Source of the DNA: Mycetocola lacteus | GTDB taxonomy: Bacteria; Actinomycetota; Actinomycetes; Actinomycetales; Microbacteriaceae | Length of the DNA: 64,000 bases | Assembly (NCBI RefSeq): GCF_003667575.1 | Contig: NZ_RCUY01000014.1 | Location: forward strand, 121,244 to 185,243 | Reading direction: 5' to 3' | Shown: piece by piece, positions 15,978 through 24,874 of the stretch | Numbering within the stretch: the first letter of the stretch is position 1 | Layout: every line of letters begins with the position of its first letter | Notes under the pieces: generated by a model | What the model saw: only the letters and a program-made list of their open reading frames with translations | The model's database searches: none | Told to the model about the DNA's origin: nothing | Made by a program: the position numbers and the translations under genes

Positions 15978-16406
15978 ATGAGCGAAACCCTGTACACCGC
16001 CGTAGCCACCTCGACCGGCGACGGCCGCGCCGGGGGCCACGTCGTCTCCAGCGACGGCAACCTCGACCTGGTCCTCGCGGTCCCCACCGAGATGGGTGGC
16101 CGTGGTGGCGGAACCAACCCCGAGCAGCTCTTCGCCGCCGGCTGGTCGGCCTGCTTCCACTCCGCACTCAAGGCCGTGGCCGCCGCAGAGAAGATCACCC
16201 TGACCGACTCGGCCGTGGTGGCCGACATCTCGATCTTCCCCAACGGCCAGGGTGGCTACGACCTCGGCGCAGCCCTCCACGTGGAAATCGCGGACATCGA
16301 GCAGGCCGAGGCCGAGCGCCTCGTGGGCCTTGCCCACCAGGTGTGCCCGTACTCCAACGCCACCCGCGGCAACATCAAGGTCGAGATCGAGACCGTCGTC
16401 GCCTAA
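15978..16406 (+). CDS. ohr: Organic hydroperoxide resistance peroxidase Ohr
   Basis: 142-residue thiol peroxidase that reduces organic and fatty-acid hydroperoxides in the cytoplasm, recharged by lipoylated proteins. The two redox cysteines are C59 in GWSACFHSAL and C123 in HQVCPYSNATRGN, both in the family context. AAGGACA precedes the ATG. Its usual regulator is a MarR-type OhrR; here the divergent neighbour is a TetR protein. A strong terminator follows. Confidence 0.95.
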   Translation: MSETLYTAVATSTGDGRAGGHVVSSDGNLDLVLAVPTEMGGRGGGTNPEQLFAAGWSACFHSALKAVAAAEKITLTDSAVVADISIFPNGQGGYDLGAALHVEIADIEQAEAERLVGLAHQVCPYSNATRGNIKVEIETVVA

Positions 16407-16425
16407 CGCCCTCCCCCAGGCATCA

Positions 16426-16460
16426 CGGGCACCCGAGATACTCTCGGGTGCCCGTTTTTT
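16426..16460 (+). terminator. Intrinsic terminator of ohr
   Basis: A perfect 13-bp stem (CGGGCACCCGAGA at 16426-16438 with 16442-16454), a 3-base loop and a run of six T residues (16455-16460). This is the cleanest plus-strand intrinsic terminator in the window. Confidence 0.93.
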
Positions 16461-16478
16461 GATACCCGGGACGACATT

Positions 16479-16494
16479 TTTCGGTGCGCCGAAA
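16479..16494 (+). promoter_or_regulatory. MntR/DtxR-like operator over the mntH promoter
   Basis: TTTCGG, TGCG, CCGAAA (16479-16494) is a perfect 6-4-6 inverted repeat in an AT-rich surround. It occupies the -35 position relative to the -10-like TAGTGT (16504-16509), which is six bases before the mntH ATG. Size and AT-rich ends with a GG/CC core resemble operators of DtxR-family Mn/Fe regulators; binding of metal-loaded regulator would block transcription. Confidence 0.6.
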
Positions 16495-16515
16495 TTAACC
16501 TGCTAGTGTGAGCGC

Positions 16516-17769
16516 ATGACCTCCGCAGCACCCGCCACCACGCGCCCGGCCCGCGCCCCCGAACGCCGACTCCTGAGCCTCCTCGGCCCGGCCTTCGTAG
16601 CCGCCATCGCCTATGTGGACCCGGGAAATGTCGCGGCCAATCTCTCCGCCGGCGCGGGCTACGGCTACCTGCTGGTCTGGGTTCTGGTACTGGCCAATGT
16701 CATGGCCGTGCTGGTGCAGTACCTCTCGGCCAAGCTTGGTCTGGTTACCGGCAAGAGCCTGCCCGAGCTGCTGGGACAGCGCATGCCGCGCGCCGGACGG
16801 CTGGCCTACTGGGTCCAGGCCGAGGTGATCGCCGCGGCCACGGACCTCGCCGAGGTGATCGGCGGCGCCATCGCCCTGAACCTGCTGTTCGGAACACCGC
16901 TGCTGCTCGGTGGAATCATCGTCGGCGTGGTCTCGATGGTACTGCTGGCGATCCAGTCTCGCCGCGGCCAGCGTCCGTTTGAGTTTGTCATTCTGGGCAT
17001 GCTGGTGATCATCACCATCGGTTTTGTAGGCGGCCTATTCTTCTCCCCGCTGGACTGGGGTGGCGTGGCCGGCGGGCTGGTGCCGCGCTTCGAGGGCACC
17101 GAGACGGTCCTGCTGGCCGCGAGCATGCTCGGCGCCACGGTCATGCCGCACGCGATCTACGTCCACTCTGCCCTCGCCCGCGACCGTCACGGCGTGAGCA
17201 CCAACCCCGGCCGGATCCGCCGCCTCCTGAAGGCCACTCGCTGGGATGTGAGCCTCGCTCTTGTGCTGGCCGGGGGTGTGAACATCGCGATGCTCCTGCT
17301 CGCGGCTTCGGCCCTACCCGGTGTCGCGGGCACCGACACCATCGAGGGTGCCCATGCGGCCATCACCGCGGCCCTCGGCCCGGTCGTCGGAGTGGTCTTC
17401 GCCGTGGGCCTATTAGCCTCGGGCCTCGCCTCCACCTCGGTGGGCTGCTACGCGGGTGCCACGATCATGGACGGCCTGCTGCACGTGCGCATCCCCCTCC
17501 TGGTACGCCGGGTCATCACCATCATCCCCGCACTGATCGTGCTGGGCGTGGGTTTTGACCCCACACTGGCGCTGGTACTGAGCCAGGTTCTGCTCTCTGT
17601 GGGCATCCCGTTCGCCCTGATTCCACTGGCCTATCTGACCGCCAAGCGCTCGCTGATGGGTGAGTTCGTGAACCGACTTCCGATGCGCATCATCACCGCG
17701 ATCGTGGTGGCCGCCATCGTTCTTTTGAATATCGTGCTGATCTACCTCACCCTCACGGGCGCGGCATAG
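16516..17769 (+). CDS. mntH: Nramp family divalent metal (Mn2+/Fe2+) transporter
   Basis: 417-residue proton-coupled importer of Mn2+ and related ions in the plasma membrane, with about 11 hydrophobic helices. The Nramp signature DPGNVAANLSAG in helix 1 (Asp and Asn are metal ligands) and MPHAIYVHSAL in helix 6 (Met-Pro-His) are intact. TAGTGT six bases upstream of the ATG suggests a leaderless transcript, and an operator-like dyad covers the promoter. The 3' end overlaps the convergent small gene by 17 bp. Confidence 0.93.
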   Translation: MTSAAPATTRPARAPERRLLSLLGPAFVAAIAYVDPGNVAANLSAGAGYGYLLVWVLVLANVMAVLVQYLSAKLGLVTGKSLPELLGQRMPRAGRLAYWVQAEVIAAATDLAEVIGGAIALNLLFGTPLLLGGIIVGVVSMVLLAIQSRRGQRPFEFVILGMLVIITIGFVGGLFFSPLDWGGVAGGLVPRFEGTETVLLAASMLGATVMPHAIYVHSALARDRHGVSTNPGRIRRLLKATRWDVSLALVLAGGVNIAMLLLAASALPGVAGTDTIEGAHAAITAALGPVVGVVFAVGLLASGLASTSVGCYAGATIMDGLLHVRIPLLVRRVITIIPALIVLGVGFDPTLALVLSQVLLSVGIPFALIPLAYLTAKRSLMGEFVNRLPMRIITAIVVAAIVLLNIVLIYLTLTGAA

Positions 17770-17998
17770 CCACCGAACCCTGCCCACGGCCGCGTGCCCG
17801 GCGCACAATGCGGTCCAGGGTCCAGGCGATCAGGGTGAGCACATGTAGGAGGACCAGCAGCACGATCCAGATGACCTTCTCCGAGGTTCGCATCTGGCGA
17901 TCATTTGCGGTGACCACGATGGCGTACACCCAGTATCCAAACAGCGCAAAGATTCCCAGCAGAACCGGCAGGTGCCAGCCCATCAGCAGATTAGACAC
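17753..17998 (-). CDS. Small two-helix membrane protein, PLDc_N-like
   Basis: 81 residues with two hydrophobic helices and a WVYAIVVTANDRQMRTSEKVIW connecting segment, as in the stand-alone PLDc_N (cardiolipin synthase N-terminal) family. A basic tail (RIVRRARGRGQ) follows. No function is known. I chose the GTG at 17998 because GGGGAA lies a few bases upstream; an ATG at 18025 would add nine residues. Its 3' end overlaps mntH. Confidence 0.7.
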   Translation of the reverse strand: MSNLLMGWHLPVLLGIFALFGYWVYAIVVTANDRQMRTSEKVIWIVLLVLLHVLTLIAWTLDRIVRRARGRGQGSVAMPRP

Positions 17999-18050
17999 GG
18001 TGTTCCCCACTCCCCCTCGGCACATCCGAGTAGCTACACCCTAGCGAAAA

Positions 18051-18087
18051 ACCGCCGCCCCCACTGGAATCCAGTGGGGGCGGCGGT
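18051..18087 (-). terminator. Intrinsic terminator of the glp genes
   Basis: A 17-bp perfect stem (18051-18067 with 18071-18087) and a 3-base loop. On the minus strand it is followed by a T-run (AAAAA at 18047-18051 on the plus strand). It lies 18 bp past the glpK stop. Confidence 0.9.
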
Positions 18088-18104
18088 CAGAGAAAACTCG
18101 CGAA

Positions 18105-19619
18105 CTAGTTCACGTCCTCGTCAACCCAGTCGAAGGTCTTGGTGACGGCCTTCTTCCAGTTGCGGTACAGACGGTCGCGCTCACCCTTGTCCATGCTGGG
18201 CTCCCAGCGCTTGTCTTCCTGCCAGTTCTTGGCCAGGTCGTCGGTGTCCTTCCAGAATCCGACGGCCAGACCCGCGGCGTACGCGGCACCCAGCGCGGTG
18301 GTCTCGGCAACCACCGGGCGGACAACCGGGACACCCAGGATGTCGGCCTGGAACTGCAGCAGCAGGTCGTTGGCGGTCGCGCCACCGTCCACGCGCAGTT
18401 CGGTCAGGTCCACACCGGCGTCGGCGTTCACCGCGTCCAGCACCTCGGCGGTCTGGTAGGCGATGGCCTCCAGCGCGGCCCGGGCGATGTGACCCTTGTT
18501 CACGAAGCGGGTCAGACCCACCAGTGCACCACGGGCATCCGAACGCCAGTACGGAGCAAACAGACCCGAGAAGGCGGGGACGAAGTAGGCACCACCGTTG
18601 TCCTCCACGCCACGAGCGAGTTCCTCAACCTCGGCGGCCGAGGAGATCAGACCCAGGTTGTCGCGCAGCCACTGCACCAGCGAACCGGTCACGGCGATCG
18701 ATCCCTCGAGCGCGTAGTGGGTGGGCTGGTCACCGATCTTGTACCCGATGGTGGTCAGCAGACCGTTCTCCGAGTGGATGATGTCTTCACCGGTGTTGAA
18801 GATGAGGAAGTTACCGGTGCCGTAGGTGTTCTTGGCCTCACCCTTGTCGAAGGCTGCCTGACCGAAGGTCGCGGCCTGCTGGTCGCCCAGGATACCGGCG
18901 ATCGGGGTCTCGCGCAGCAGCGAGTGGCTGTCGGCGTGGCCGTAGACCTCGGAGGAGGACTTCACGGTCGGCAGCAGCGACTTGGGGACATCGAAGGCGG
19001 CGAGGATCTCGTCGTCCCACTCGAGGGTCTCCAGGTTGAGGAACAGGGTACGCGAGGCGTTGGTCACGTCGGTGACGTGCACACCACCCTCAACGCCACC
19101 GGTCAGGTTCCACAGCACCCAGGTGTCGGTGGTTCCAAAGAGCAGGTCGCCGGCCTCGGCACGCTCACGAGCGCCCTCGACGTTTTCCAGGATCCAGACG
19201 ATCTTGGTACCGGAGAAGTAGGTGGCCAGGGGCAGACCCACGGTCTTCTTGAAGCGCTCCACGCCGCCGTCGGCCGCCAGGCGGTCCACGATGTCCTGGG
19301 TGCGGGTGTCCTGCCACACGATGGCGTTGTAGACGGGCTCACCGGTGTTCTTGTCCCAGATGACCGCGGTCTCGCGCTGGTTGGTGATACCGATCGCCGC
19401 GATGTCGTGGCGGGTCAGGTTGGCCTTGGACAGCGCCTGTCCGATGGCCTCACGGGTGTTGTTCCAGATCTCGTTCGGGTCGTGCTCAACCCAACCAGCC
19501 TTGGGGAAAATCTGCTCGTGCTCAAGCTGTCCGGTCGAGACGATGCTCCCGGAGTGGTCAAAAACAATTGCACGCGACGAGGTGGTTCCCTGGTCAATCG
19601 CGATGACGTAGTCAGCCAT
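18105..19619 (-). CDS. glpK: Glycerol kinase
   Basis: 504-residue FGGY-family kinase converting glycerol and ATP to glycerol 3-phosphate. The N-terminal phosphate-binding [23 protein letters not shown], and the C-terminal FGGY signature region [19 protein letters not shown] are all present, and length matches the family. AAGGAG precedes the ATG. It is the last gene of the minus-strand run glpD-glpF-glpK, which takes up glycerol, traps it as glycerol 3-phosphate and oxidises it. Confidence 0.96.
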   Translation of the reverse strand: MADYVIAIDQGTTSSRAIVFDHSGSIVSTGQLEHEQIFPKAGWVEHDPNEIWNNTREAIGQALSKANLTRHDIAAIGITNQRETAVIWDKNTGEPVYNAIVWQDTRTQDIVDRLAADGGVERFKKTVGLPLATYFSGTKIVWILENVEGARERAEAGDLLFGTTDTWVLWNLTGGVEGGVHVTDVTNASRTLFLNLETLEWDDEILAAFDVPKSLLPTVKSSSEVYGHADSHSLLRETPIAGILGDQQAATFGQAAFDKGEAKNTYGTGNFLIFNTGEDIIHSENGLLTTIGYKIGDQPTHYALEGSIAVTGSLVQWLRDNLGLISSAAEVEELARGVEDNGGAYFVPAFSGLFAPYWRSDARGALVGLTRFVNKGHIARAALEAIAYQTAEVLDAVNADAGVDLTELRVDGGATANDLLLQFQADILGVPVVRPVVAETTALGAAYAAGLAVGFWKDTDDLAKNWQEDKRWEPSMDKGERDRLYRNWKKAVTKTFDWVDEDVN

Positions 19620-19730
19620 GTGCTTAACTCCTTATTTCAAAAACTGCGGTGTCTGTGAGGGGGGAATACTACGAGGGTGGCACGGGCGGATGCATGTTTG
19701 CCGTGCATCCGCCCGGACCGAGGTGTTAAG

Positions 19731-20495
19731 TTAGGCTCCGATGACCGGAAGCAGTACCGGGGAGAGCACACCGGCGAGGACACCACCGATGATCGGGCCC
19801 ACAACGGGAACCCAGGCGTAACCCCAGTCGCTGGAACCCTTGCCCTTGATCGGCAGGATGGCGTGAGCGATACGCGGACCGAGGTCACGTGCGGGGTTGA
19901 TGGCGTAGCCGGTGGGGCCACCCAGCGAGGCACCGATACCCACAACCAGGAAGGCAACGGGCAGTGCGCCCACGGCTGCCAGACCACCGGTTTCACCCTG
20001 GTGGTTGAAGCCGAGGATCACGATGACCAGCACGAAGGTCGCGATGATCTCGGTGATGAGGTTCCAGGTGTAGGAGCGAATCTCCGGGCCGGTCGAGAAG
20101 ACGCCGAGCTTGACGCCCTTGTCCTCGGTGGCGTCGAAGTGCTTCTTGTACGCCAGGTACATGAAGATCGAACCGATAATGGCACCGATCATCTGTCCAC
20201 CAAAGTAGGTGAATGTCGCGCCGACGCTGACCGGCACATGCGGTGCGTAATCAGCGGCACCGGAGGTAAGAATACCCAGCGTCACCGCGGGGTTCAGGTG
20301 TGCACCCGAGTTGAATGCAACGATCACACCGGCGAAGACCGCGAGGCCCCAACCGAAGTTGATCATCAGGGTGCCGCCGCCCAGGCCCTTGGACTTGGCC
20401 AGCAACACGTTTGCAACTACACCCCCACCAAGCAGGGTGAGCATTCCCGTACCGAAAGCTTCGGAGAGAAAGACCGTTCCTAAAGATACGTCCAC
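19731..20495 (-). CDS. glpF: Glycerol uptake facilitator (aquaglyceroporin)
   Basis: 254-residue MIP channel with six membrane helices and both half-helix boxes: HLNPAVTLG and INPARDLGPR. The Asp after the second NPA box is the aquaglyceroporin-type residue. GTG start at 20495 with AAGGAAGG five bases upstream. It sits 111 bp before glpK on the same strand. Confidence 0.94.
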   Translation of the reverse strand: MDVSLGTVFLSEAFGTGMLTLLGGGVVANVLLAKSKGLGGGTLMINFGWGLAVFAGVIVAFNSGAHLNPAVTLGILTSGAADYAPHVPVSVGATFTYFGGQMIGAIIGSIFMYLAYKKHFDATEDKGVKLGVFSTGPEIRSYTWNLITEIIATFVLVIVILGFNHQGETGGLAAVGALPVAFLVVGIGASLGGPTGYAINPARDLGPRIAHAILPIKGKGSSDWGYAWVPVVGPIIGGVLAGVLSPVLLPVIGA

Positions 20496-20615
20496 GTTGA
20501 CCTTCCTTTTCTGTTTCGTGGCGACCCCTGGTCGCCGCGTTGGTGTGTGAGTCCCGGATCGAGACCGCCACCGACTCTCGTCGGTGGCGGCCCCTAAGCC
20601 CGGACTGAGTGAACC

Positions 20616-22349
20616 CTAGGCGCTCACCGGAGTCTTCCCGCCAGCGCGGGAATCGGTGATGCCGTGAGCCCAGCTCAGGTATTCTGCGGCCCGAGCGATT
20701 TCTCGTTCGGTCGCCTCGGTGTCCCAGCCCAGTGACGACGCAATGGCCTCGGCCACTTCGACGAGGACCGCGTGCGAGCTCCGACCGGTGAAGGCGAGGC
20801 TCGTGCGGCGCTGGATGACATCAAGCAGGGTGACCACGCGCTCTTCGGTGGCCAAAATGGTGAGCTCCTCGGCGCTGTAGTCCGGGGCGGTGGCGAGCAT
20901 GTGCTCATCCGCCGGGAGCTGAGCGATGAGGGCGGCGGCACGGGTGCCGTAGCGCTCAAGCAGTGCGTCGGCACGCTTGTCGGAGACCAGGCCGCGGTTG
21001 GCGGATACCCAGCGGGCGCGGGCTGCATCGTCGCGGGGGTAGTCCTTACCGCCACCGATCGCCATCCCGGCGGTGGAGACCTTGCGCTCGACACCCAGGA
21101 CCTTCAGCACGTCTCCGGAGAGGTGCTCGGCCAGGGCGCGGAAGGTGGTCCACTTTCCACCGACGAGGCTCAGCAGCGGGGTCTTGCCCACGGCGGTCTC
21201 GACGATGCGGTAGTCACGGGAAACGAAACCGGGCTGAGTGTCACCGTGACCGGGCAGCGGGCGGATGCCGCTGAAGCGGTAGATGATCTGCGAGCGGTCC
21301 ACCGAGATCTTGGGGAAGACGTGCTTGACCAGGTCGAAGAAGTAGTCCACCTCTTCCTCGGTGCAGACGGCGGCTTCGCGCGGGTCGGCGTTGATGTCGG
21401 TGGTGCCCACCATGACCTTGCCCTTGAGCGGGTAGATCAGCACGATGCGGCCGTCGTTGTGCTCGAAGAAGATCTCGCGTCCACCGGTGGCTGCCAGCAG
21501 CTCGTCGTTTTCCAGCACGATGTGCGAACCCTTGGTGCCACCCATGTAGGTGGTCGGGGTCCCGAAGGCGCCGTTGGTGAGGTCGGTCCAGGGACCGGAG
21601 GTGTTGACCACGACGTCGGCGGTGAAGTCGAACTCCTCGCCGGTGACGCGGTCGCGCAGGGTGATCGCACCGGCCTCGGTGGATCCCACGGCCTCCACGT
21701 AGTTGACGGCACGGGCGTGGTCGCCGGCGGCCAGACCGTCGTGCATGACGTCGAGGGCCAGACGCTCGGGGTCGTGCATCGAGGCGTCGAAGTAGGTGGC
21801 GGTGTACTTGAGGCCCTGGTTGAGCTGCGGCAGCTCGGCGAGGGTCTTCTTCTTGCCCAGGAAGCGGTGACGCGGTACCGAGCCGCCATCACGGGAGAAG
21901 GAGTCATACATGATGAGCCCCATCTTGATGAGCGCGGCACCGCGCTCCTTCGGCTTGCCCTGCTTGTGGGTCAGGAAGCGCATCGGAGCGGAGACCATAC
22001 CCGAGAAGGTCGAGAAGATCGGCACGGTGGTGGGCAGCGGCTTGACGTAGTGCGGGGCGATCTTGATCAGCGAGTTGCGCTCCTGAACCGATTCCTGCAC
22101 GAGTCGGAACTCGCCGTTCTCCAGGTAGCGAATGCCACCGTGGATCATGTGGCTCGAGGCGGCCGAAGCGCCCGAGCAGAAGTCGTTACGCTCGATCAGG
22201 GTCACGTTGACTCCCTGAAGGGCGAGGTCGCGGAAGGTGGCAATCCCGTTGATACCGGCACCGATAATCAGTACGTTGGCTCGCGGCTCTGCGCGGACAG
22301 CCTCTACCGTGGTGCGAGCGGTGCCCGGGTTCCCTACCTGATCCTGCAT
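20616..22349 (-). CDS. glpD: Glycerol-3-phosphate dehydrogenase, FAD-dependent
   Basis: 577 residues. Membrane-associated flavoenzyme that oxidises glycerol 3-phosphate to DHAP and passes electrons to the quinone pool. The FAD-binding GAGINGIATFRDLALQG is near residues 30-46, followed by HMIHGGIRYLENGE; the C-terminal all-helical domain (about 420-577) is present. I chose the ATG at 22349 with AGGGGTAA upstream; longer in-frame extension has no good site. First gene of the glycerol group; 120 bp separate it from glpF, so glpF may have its own promoter. Confidence 0.93.
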   Translation of the reverse strand: MQDQVGNPGTARTTVEAVRAEPRANVLIIGAGINGIATFRDLALQGVNVTLIERNDFCSGASAASSHMIHGGIRYLENGEFRLVQESVQERNSLIKIAPHYVKPLPTTVPIFSTFSGMVSAPMRFLTHKQGKPKERGAALIKMGLIMYDSFSRDGGSVPRHRFLGKKKTLAELPQLNQGLKYTATYFDASMHDPERLALDVMHDGLAAGDHARAVNYVEAVGSTEAGAITLRDRVTGEEFDFTADVVVNTSGPWTDLTNGAFGTPTTYMGGTKGSHIVLENDELLAATGGREIFFEHNDGRIVLIYPLKGKVMVGTTDINADPREAAVCTEEEVDYFFDLVKHVFPKISVDRSQIIYRFSGIRPLPGHGDTQPGFVSRDYRIVETAVGKTPLLSLVGGKWTTFRALAEHLSGDVLKVLGVERKVSTAGMAIGGGKDYPRDDAARARWVSANRGLVSDKRADALLERYGTRAAALIAQLPADEHMLATAPDYSAEELTILATEERVVTLLDVIQRRTSLAFTGRSSHAVLVEVAEAIASSLGWDTEATEREIARAAEYLSWAHGITDSRAGGKTPVSA

Positions 22350-22897
22350 GGTGTTACCCCTTTTCGAAACTTTCGATTTCCCCCGGCAGCGGCATCCCCG
22401 CCGTCGGTTCTTTCCGATTGTGACCCACCTGCACAAAACGCGCAAAGCCGATGCACGAATGTGCAGCGGGCCGATAACACATGTTCTTGGATCACAACTT
22501 AGTAGCCGTCATGCGCTTTGCATAGGGGTTTTCCGCATCGTTACGCGGAGCGTCATATATCAATCGCACCCCATTCACCCACGCACACCCTGCGCACTGT
22601 CCCCCAAATGCGGCCCCTGGATGCGCCAAAGAAACATTTAAAAAACACACATCCACCCAATCTTGGTGCACAATTTCTCAACGACCGTTATCCAGGTGAA
22701 CGGACGGTAAACGCCCCGTAGCCCCCGGAAATAAGCGGATCTCACATAGAGCCCCACATCCGAATCGCGAACCGGTAAAACGATGCTGCGTGCCCAAAAC
22801 ACCCTGTTTTGAGTCAAAAACCGTGCGCGGAGGTGCAAGATATACCTCTTCCCGCATTCATCACCCGCTAGTGCGATGTCCCCCATGACACGCAAAA
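22350..22897. other. AT-richer intergenic region upstream of glpD
   Basis: 548 bp without a convincing gene. Two short dyads are visible: TGCAC-GAAT-GTGCA at 22452-22465 and ATGC-GCTTT-GCAT at 22511-22523. Both could be regulator sites for glpD. The remainder (22560-22897) is AT-richer than the surroundings and shows nothing else I can name. Confidence 0.5.
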
Positions 22898-22942
22898 CGC
22901 CCCGTCGGGCACCCACACGAGGTGTGGATGCCCGACGGGGCG
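22898..22942 (-). terminator. Intrinsic terminator of the tetritol operon
   Basis: A 14-bp stem (CGCCCCGTCGGGCA at 22898-22911 with 22929-22942) is capped by an inner CCACAC/GTGTGG stem with a 3-base loop. On the minus strand a short T-run (AAAA at 22894-22897) follows. It is 13 bp past the last gene of the operon. Confidence 0.88.
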
Positions 22943-22955
22943 GGTGATGAAATTG

Positions 22956-23987
22956 TTAGGCGTTGGGAGTGACCACCGACTTGAGCGTCTGCGGGTCGCG
23001 GGTTGAGTTCAGGGCGTCTGCCACCCGGTCCAGACCGAAGCGGCCGGTCACCAGGGCGTCGAGGTCCACTCGTCCACTGGCCACCAGCTCGATGGCGAGA
23101 GGCCAGGTGTTGTTGTAGCGGAAGATCCCGGTAACCACGAGCTCACGGTTCTGGATGGTACTCACCGGCAGCGGAATCTCGGTGGGACCCATGCCCACCA
23201 AAACCACGGTGCCGCCGGGGCGCACCTCGCCGAAGCCCGAGCGCACGGCCGCAGGCGCACCCGAGGCATCCACAAACGCGTCCACGTCGAGGCCGAGGTT
23301 ACCCACCGGCTCAGTCAGCGCATCGATCGTGCGGGTTGCCCCGAAGCGTTCGGCCTGGGCTCGGCGCTGCGGATCCACGTCGGTCACGATGATTTCGCTC
23401 GCACCGTAGGCCCGTGCGACCTGCGCGGTCACGATTCCGATCGGCCCGGCACCGGTGATCAGCACCCGCGAGCCCGCCGTGAACCCGGCCTTGCGGGCCG
23501 TCGCGATGGCAACCGAGAGCGGCTCCAGCAGCGCGGCCGCCTCAAGCGAGACGTGGTCGGGAATCCGATGAGCGAAGTGGGACTGAATGGTGGCGTACTG
23601 GGCAAAGGCCCCATCCACCCCGGGCACCGCATAAAACTCCATGTTCGGGCACAGGTTATAGGCACCCGAAAGCGATTCCCGCGAGGTGGGGTCCGGGCGC
23701 TGCGGCTCGATCGAGACCCGCTCGCCGATCCGCGCCGGATCCACCGCGGAGCCCACGGCCACAATGACCCCGGCCGATTCGTGCCCGAGCACCAGCGGCT
23801 CGGTCACCTCCCAGTCGCCCAGCTTTCCCTCATGGAAGAAGTGCACGTCCGAGCCGCACACCCCCACCGCCTCGATTCGAATGAGCACCTGATCGGGATC
23901 GGGTACCGGAACCGCGCGCTCCTGCAGTTCCAGGGTTTCGGCTTCGAGCAGGACGCTCGCGCGCATCGTTTCGGGGAGGTGGGACAT
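22956..23987 (-). CDS. Zinc-dependent polyol dehydrogenase (sorbitol/xylitol type) lacking the structural zinc site
   Basis: 343-residue medium-chain dehydrogenase. The catalytic zinc residues are visible in GVCGSDVHFF and GHESAG, and the NAD-binding GAGPIGIVTAQVAR is followed by TDVDPQR (Asp favouring NAD). Where sorbitol dehydrogenases have three closely spaced structural-zinc cysteines, this protein reads EPQRPDPTSRESLSG; only the final Cys (NLCPN) remains. ATG at 23987 with AAGGAG at five bases. Last gene of the tetritol-type operon, so a tetritol or related polyol is the likely substrate. Confidence 0.85.
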   Translation of the reverse strand: MSHLPETMRASVLLEAETLELQERAVPVPDPDQVLIRIEAVGVCGSDVHFFHEGKLGDWEVTEPLVLGHESAGVIVAVGSAVDPARIGERVSIEPQRPDPTSRESLSGAYNLCPNMEFYAVPGVDGAFAQYATIQSHFAHRIPDHVSLEAAALLEPLSVAIATARKAGFTAGSRVLITGAGPIGIVTAQVARAYGASEIIVTDVDPQRRAQAERFGATRTIDALTEPVGNLGLDVDAFVDASGAPAAVRSGFGEVRPGGTVVLVGMGPTEIPLPVSTIQNRELVVTGIFRYNNTWPLAIELVASGRVDLDALVTGRFGLDRVADALNSTRDPQTLKSVVTPNA

Positions 23988-24006
23988 GGTTACTCCTTCA
24001 TTGGAT

Positions 24007-24822
24007 CTAACTGAGTTGGGTGGGGTGGTCCGGCACCGCCGGGGCCACCACGATGTTGATGCCCTCGGCACGCAGTGCCGAAATCTCCGCCTCGGACATG
24101 CCGGCGTCCACAATCACGACGTCGAACTCGTTGAGGTCGGCCAGGGCGTGCAGCGCACGGCCCTTGAATTTGGTGTGGTCCACCAGCAGGATCTTGGTGC
24201 CGGCGGCATCCAACATCGCACGCTTGGTATCCACGGTTTCGGGGGCTTGAAAATACAGGGTGCCGTCGGTGATCGCCGGTGCCGACATGATCAGCACGTC
24301 GCCACGCAGCTTATGAATGGCGTCGTTGGTCATCCGGCCCATAAACGATCCGCACCAGTTATGGAACGTGCCGCCGAGGGCGATCAGCGAGATACGGGGC
24401 ATCGTGCCCACCTCGTTGACCACAAACAGCGAGTTGGTGATGACGGTGAGCGGGGTGCGCTCACGCAGCAGCGGAACGATTTGCAGCACGGTGGTGGAAT
24501 CATCCAGGAACACCGACTGCCCCGCCTCGACGTACTCCAGCGCGGTGGCCGCCATCGCCCGCTTGGTTGCCAGACGCTGACCCTGCCGGTAGACGATGCT
24601 GGATTCCACCAGGGTCGAGGCGAGAGCCGTAGCTACCCCGCGAGACTTCCGCAGGATCCCCCGCTCGACCAGCTCGTCCAGGTCGCGGTGCACGGTCATC
24701 AGCGAGATGTCAAAGCGTGCTGCCAGGTCCTCGATGCGCAGCGCACCGTGCTCCATCACCGCCTGTGCGATCGCGTCGCGGCGATCGTCACGCTTGAGGT
24801 TCCGTGCGTTCTTCGCGGTCAT
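24007..24822 (-). CDS. DeoR/GlpR family sugar-metabolism regulator
   Basis: 271 residues. An N-terminal HTH of DeoR type (RRDAIAQAVMEHGALRIEDLA then ISLMTVHRDLDELVERGIL) is followed by the DeoRC sugar-phosphate sensor domain with DDSTTVLQIVPLL and the LVDHTKFKGRAL motif. It is encoded within the tetritol-type operon, between the TIM-like gene and a polyol dehydrogenase, so it probably senses a phosphorylated intermediate of that pathway and represses the operon. A second regulator (SorC type) sits at the other end. Confidence 0.9.
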   Translation of the reverse strand: MTAKNARNLKRDDRRDAIAQAVMEHGALRIEDLAARFDISLMTVHRDLDELVERGILRKSRGVATALASTLVESSIVYRQGQRLATKRAMAATALEYVEAGQSVFLDDSTTVLQIVPLLRERTPLTVITNSLFVVNEVGTMPRISLIALGGTFHNWCGSFMGRMTNDAIHKLRGDVLIMSAPAITDGTLYFQAPETVDTKRAMLDAAGTKILLVDHTKFKGRALHALADLNEFDVVIVDAGMSEAEISALRAEGINIVVAPAVPDHPTQLS

Positions 24823-24874
24823 TCATTTCCCCGTTCTCTGCGTCGGCTATCGATTAGCGCTCTCATCCCGCGGA

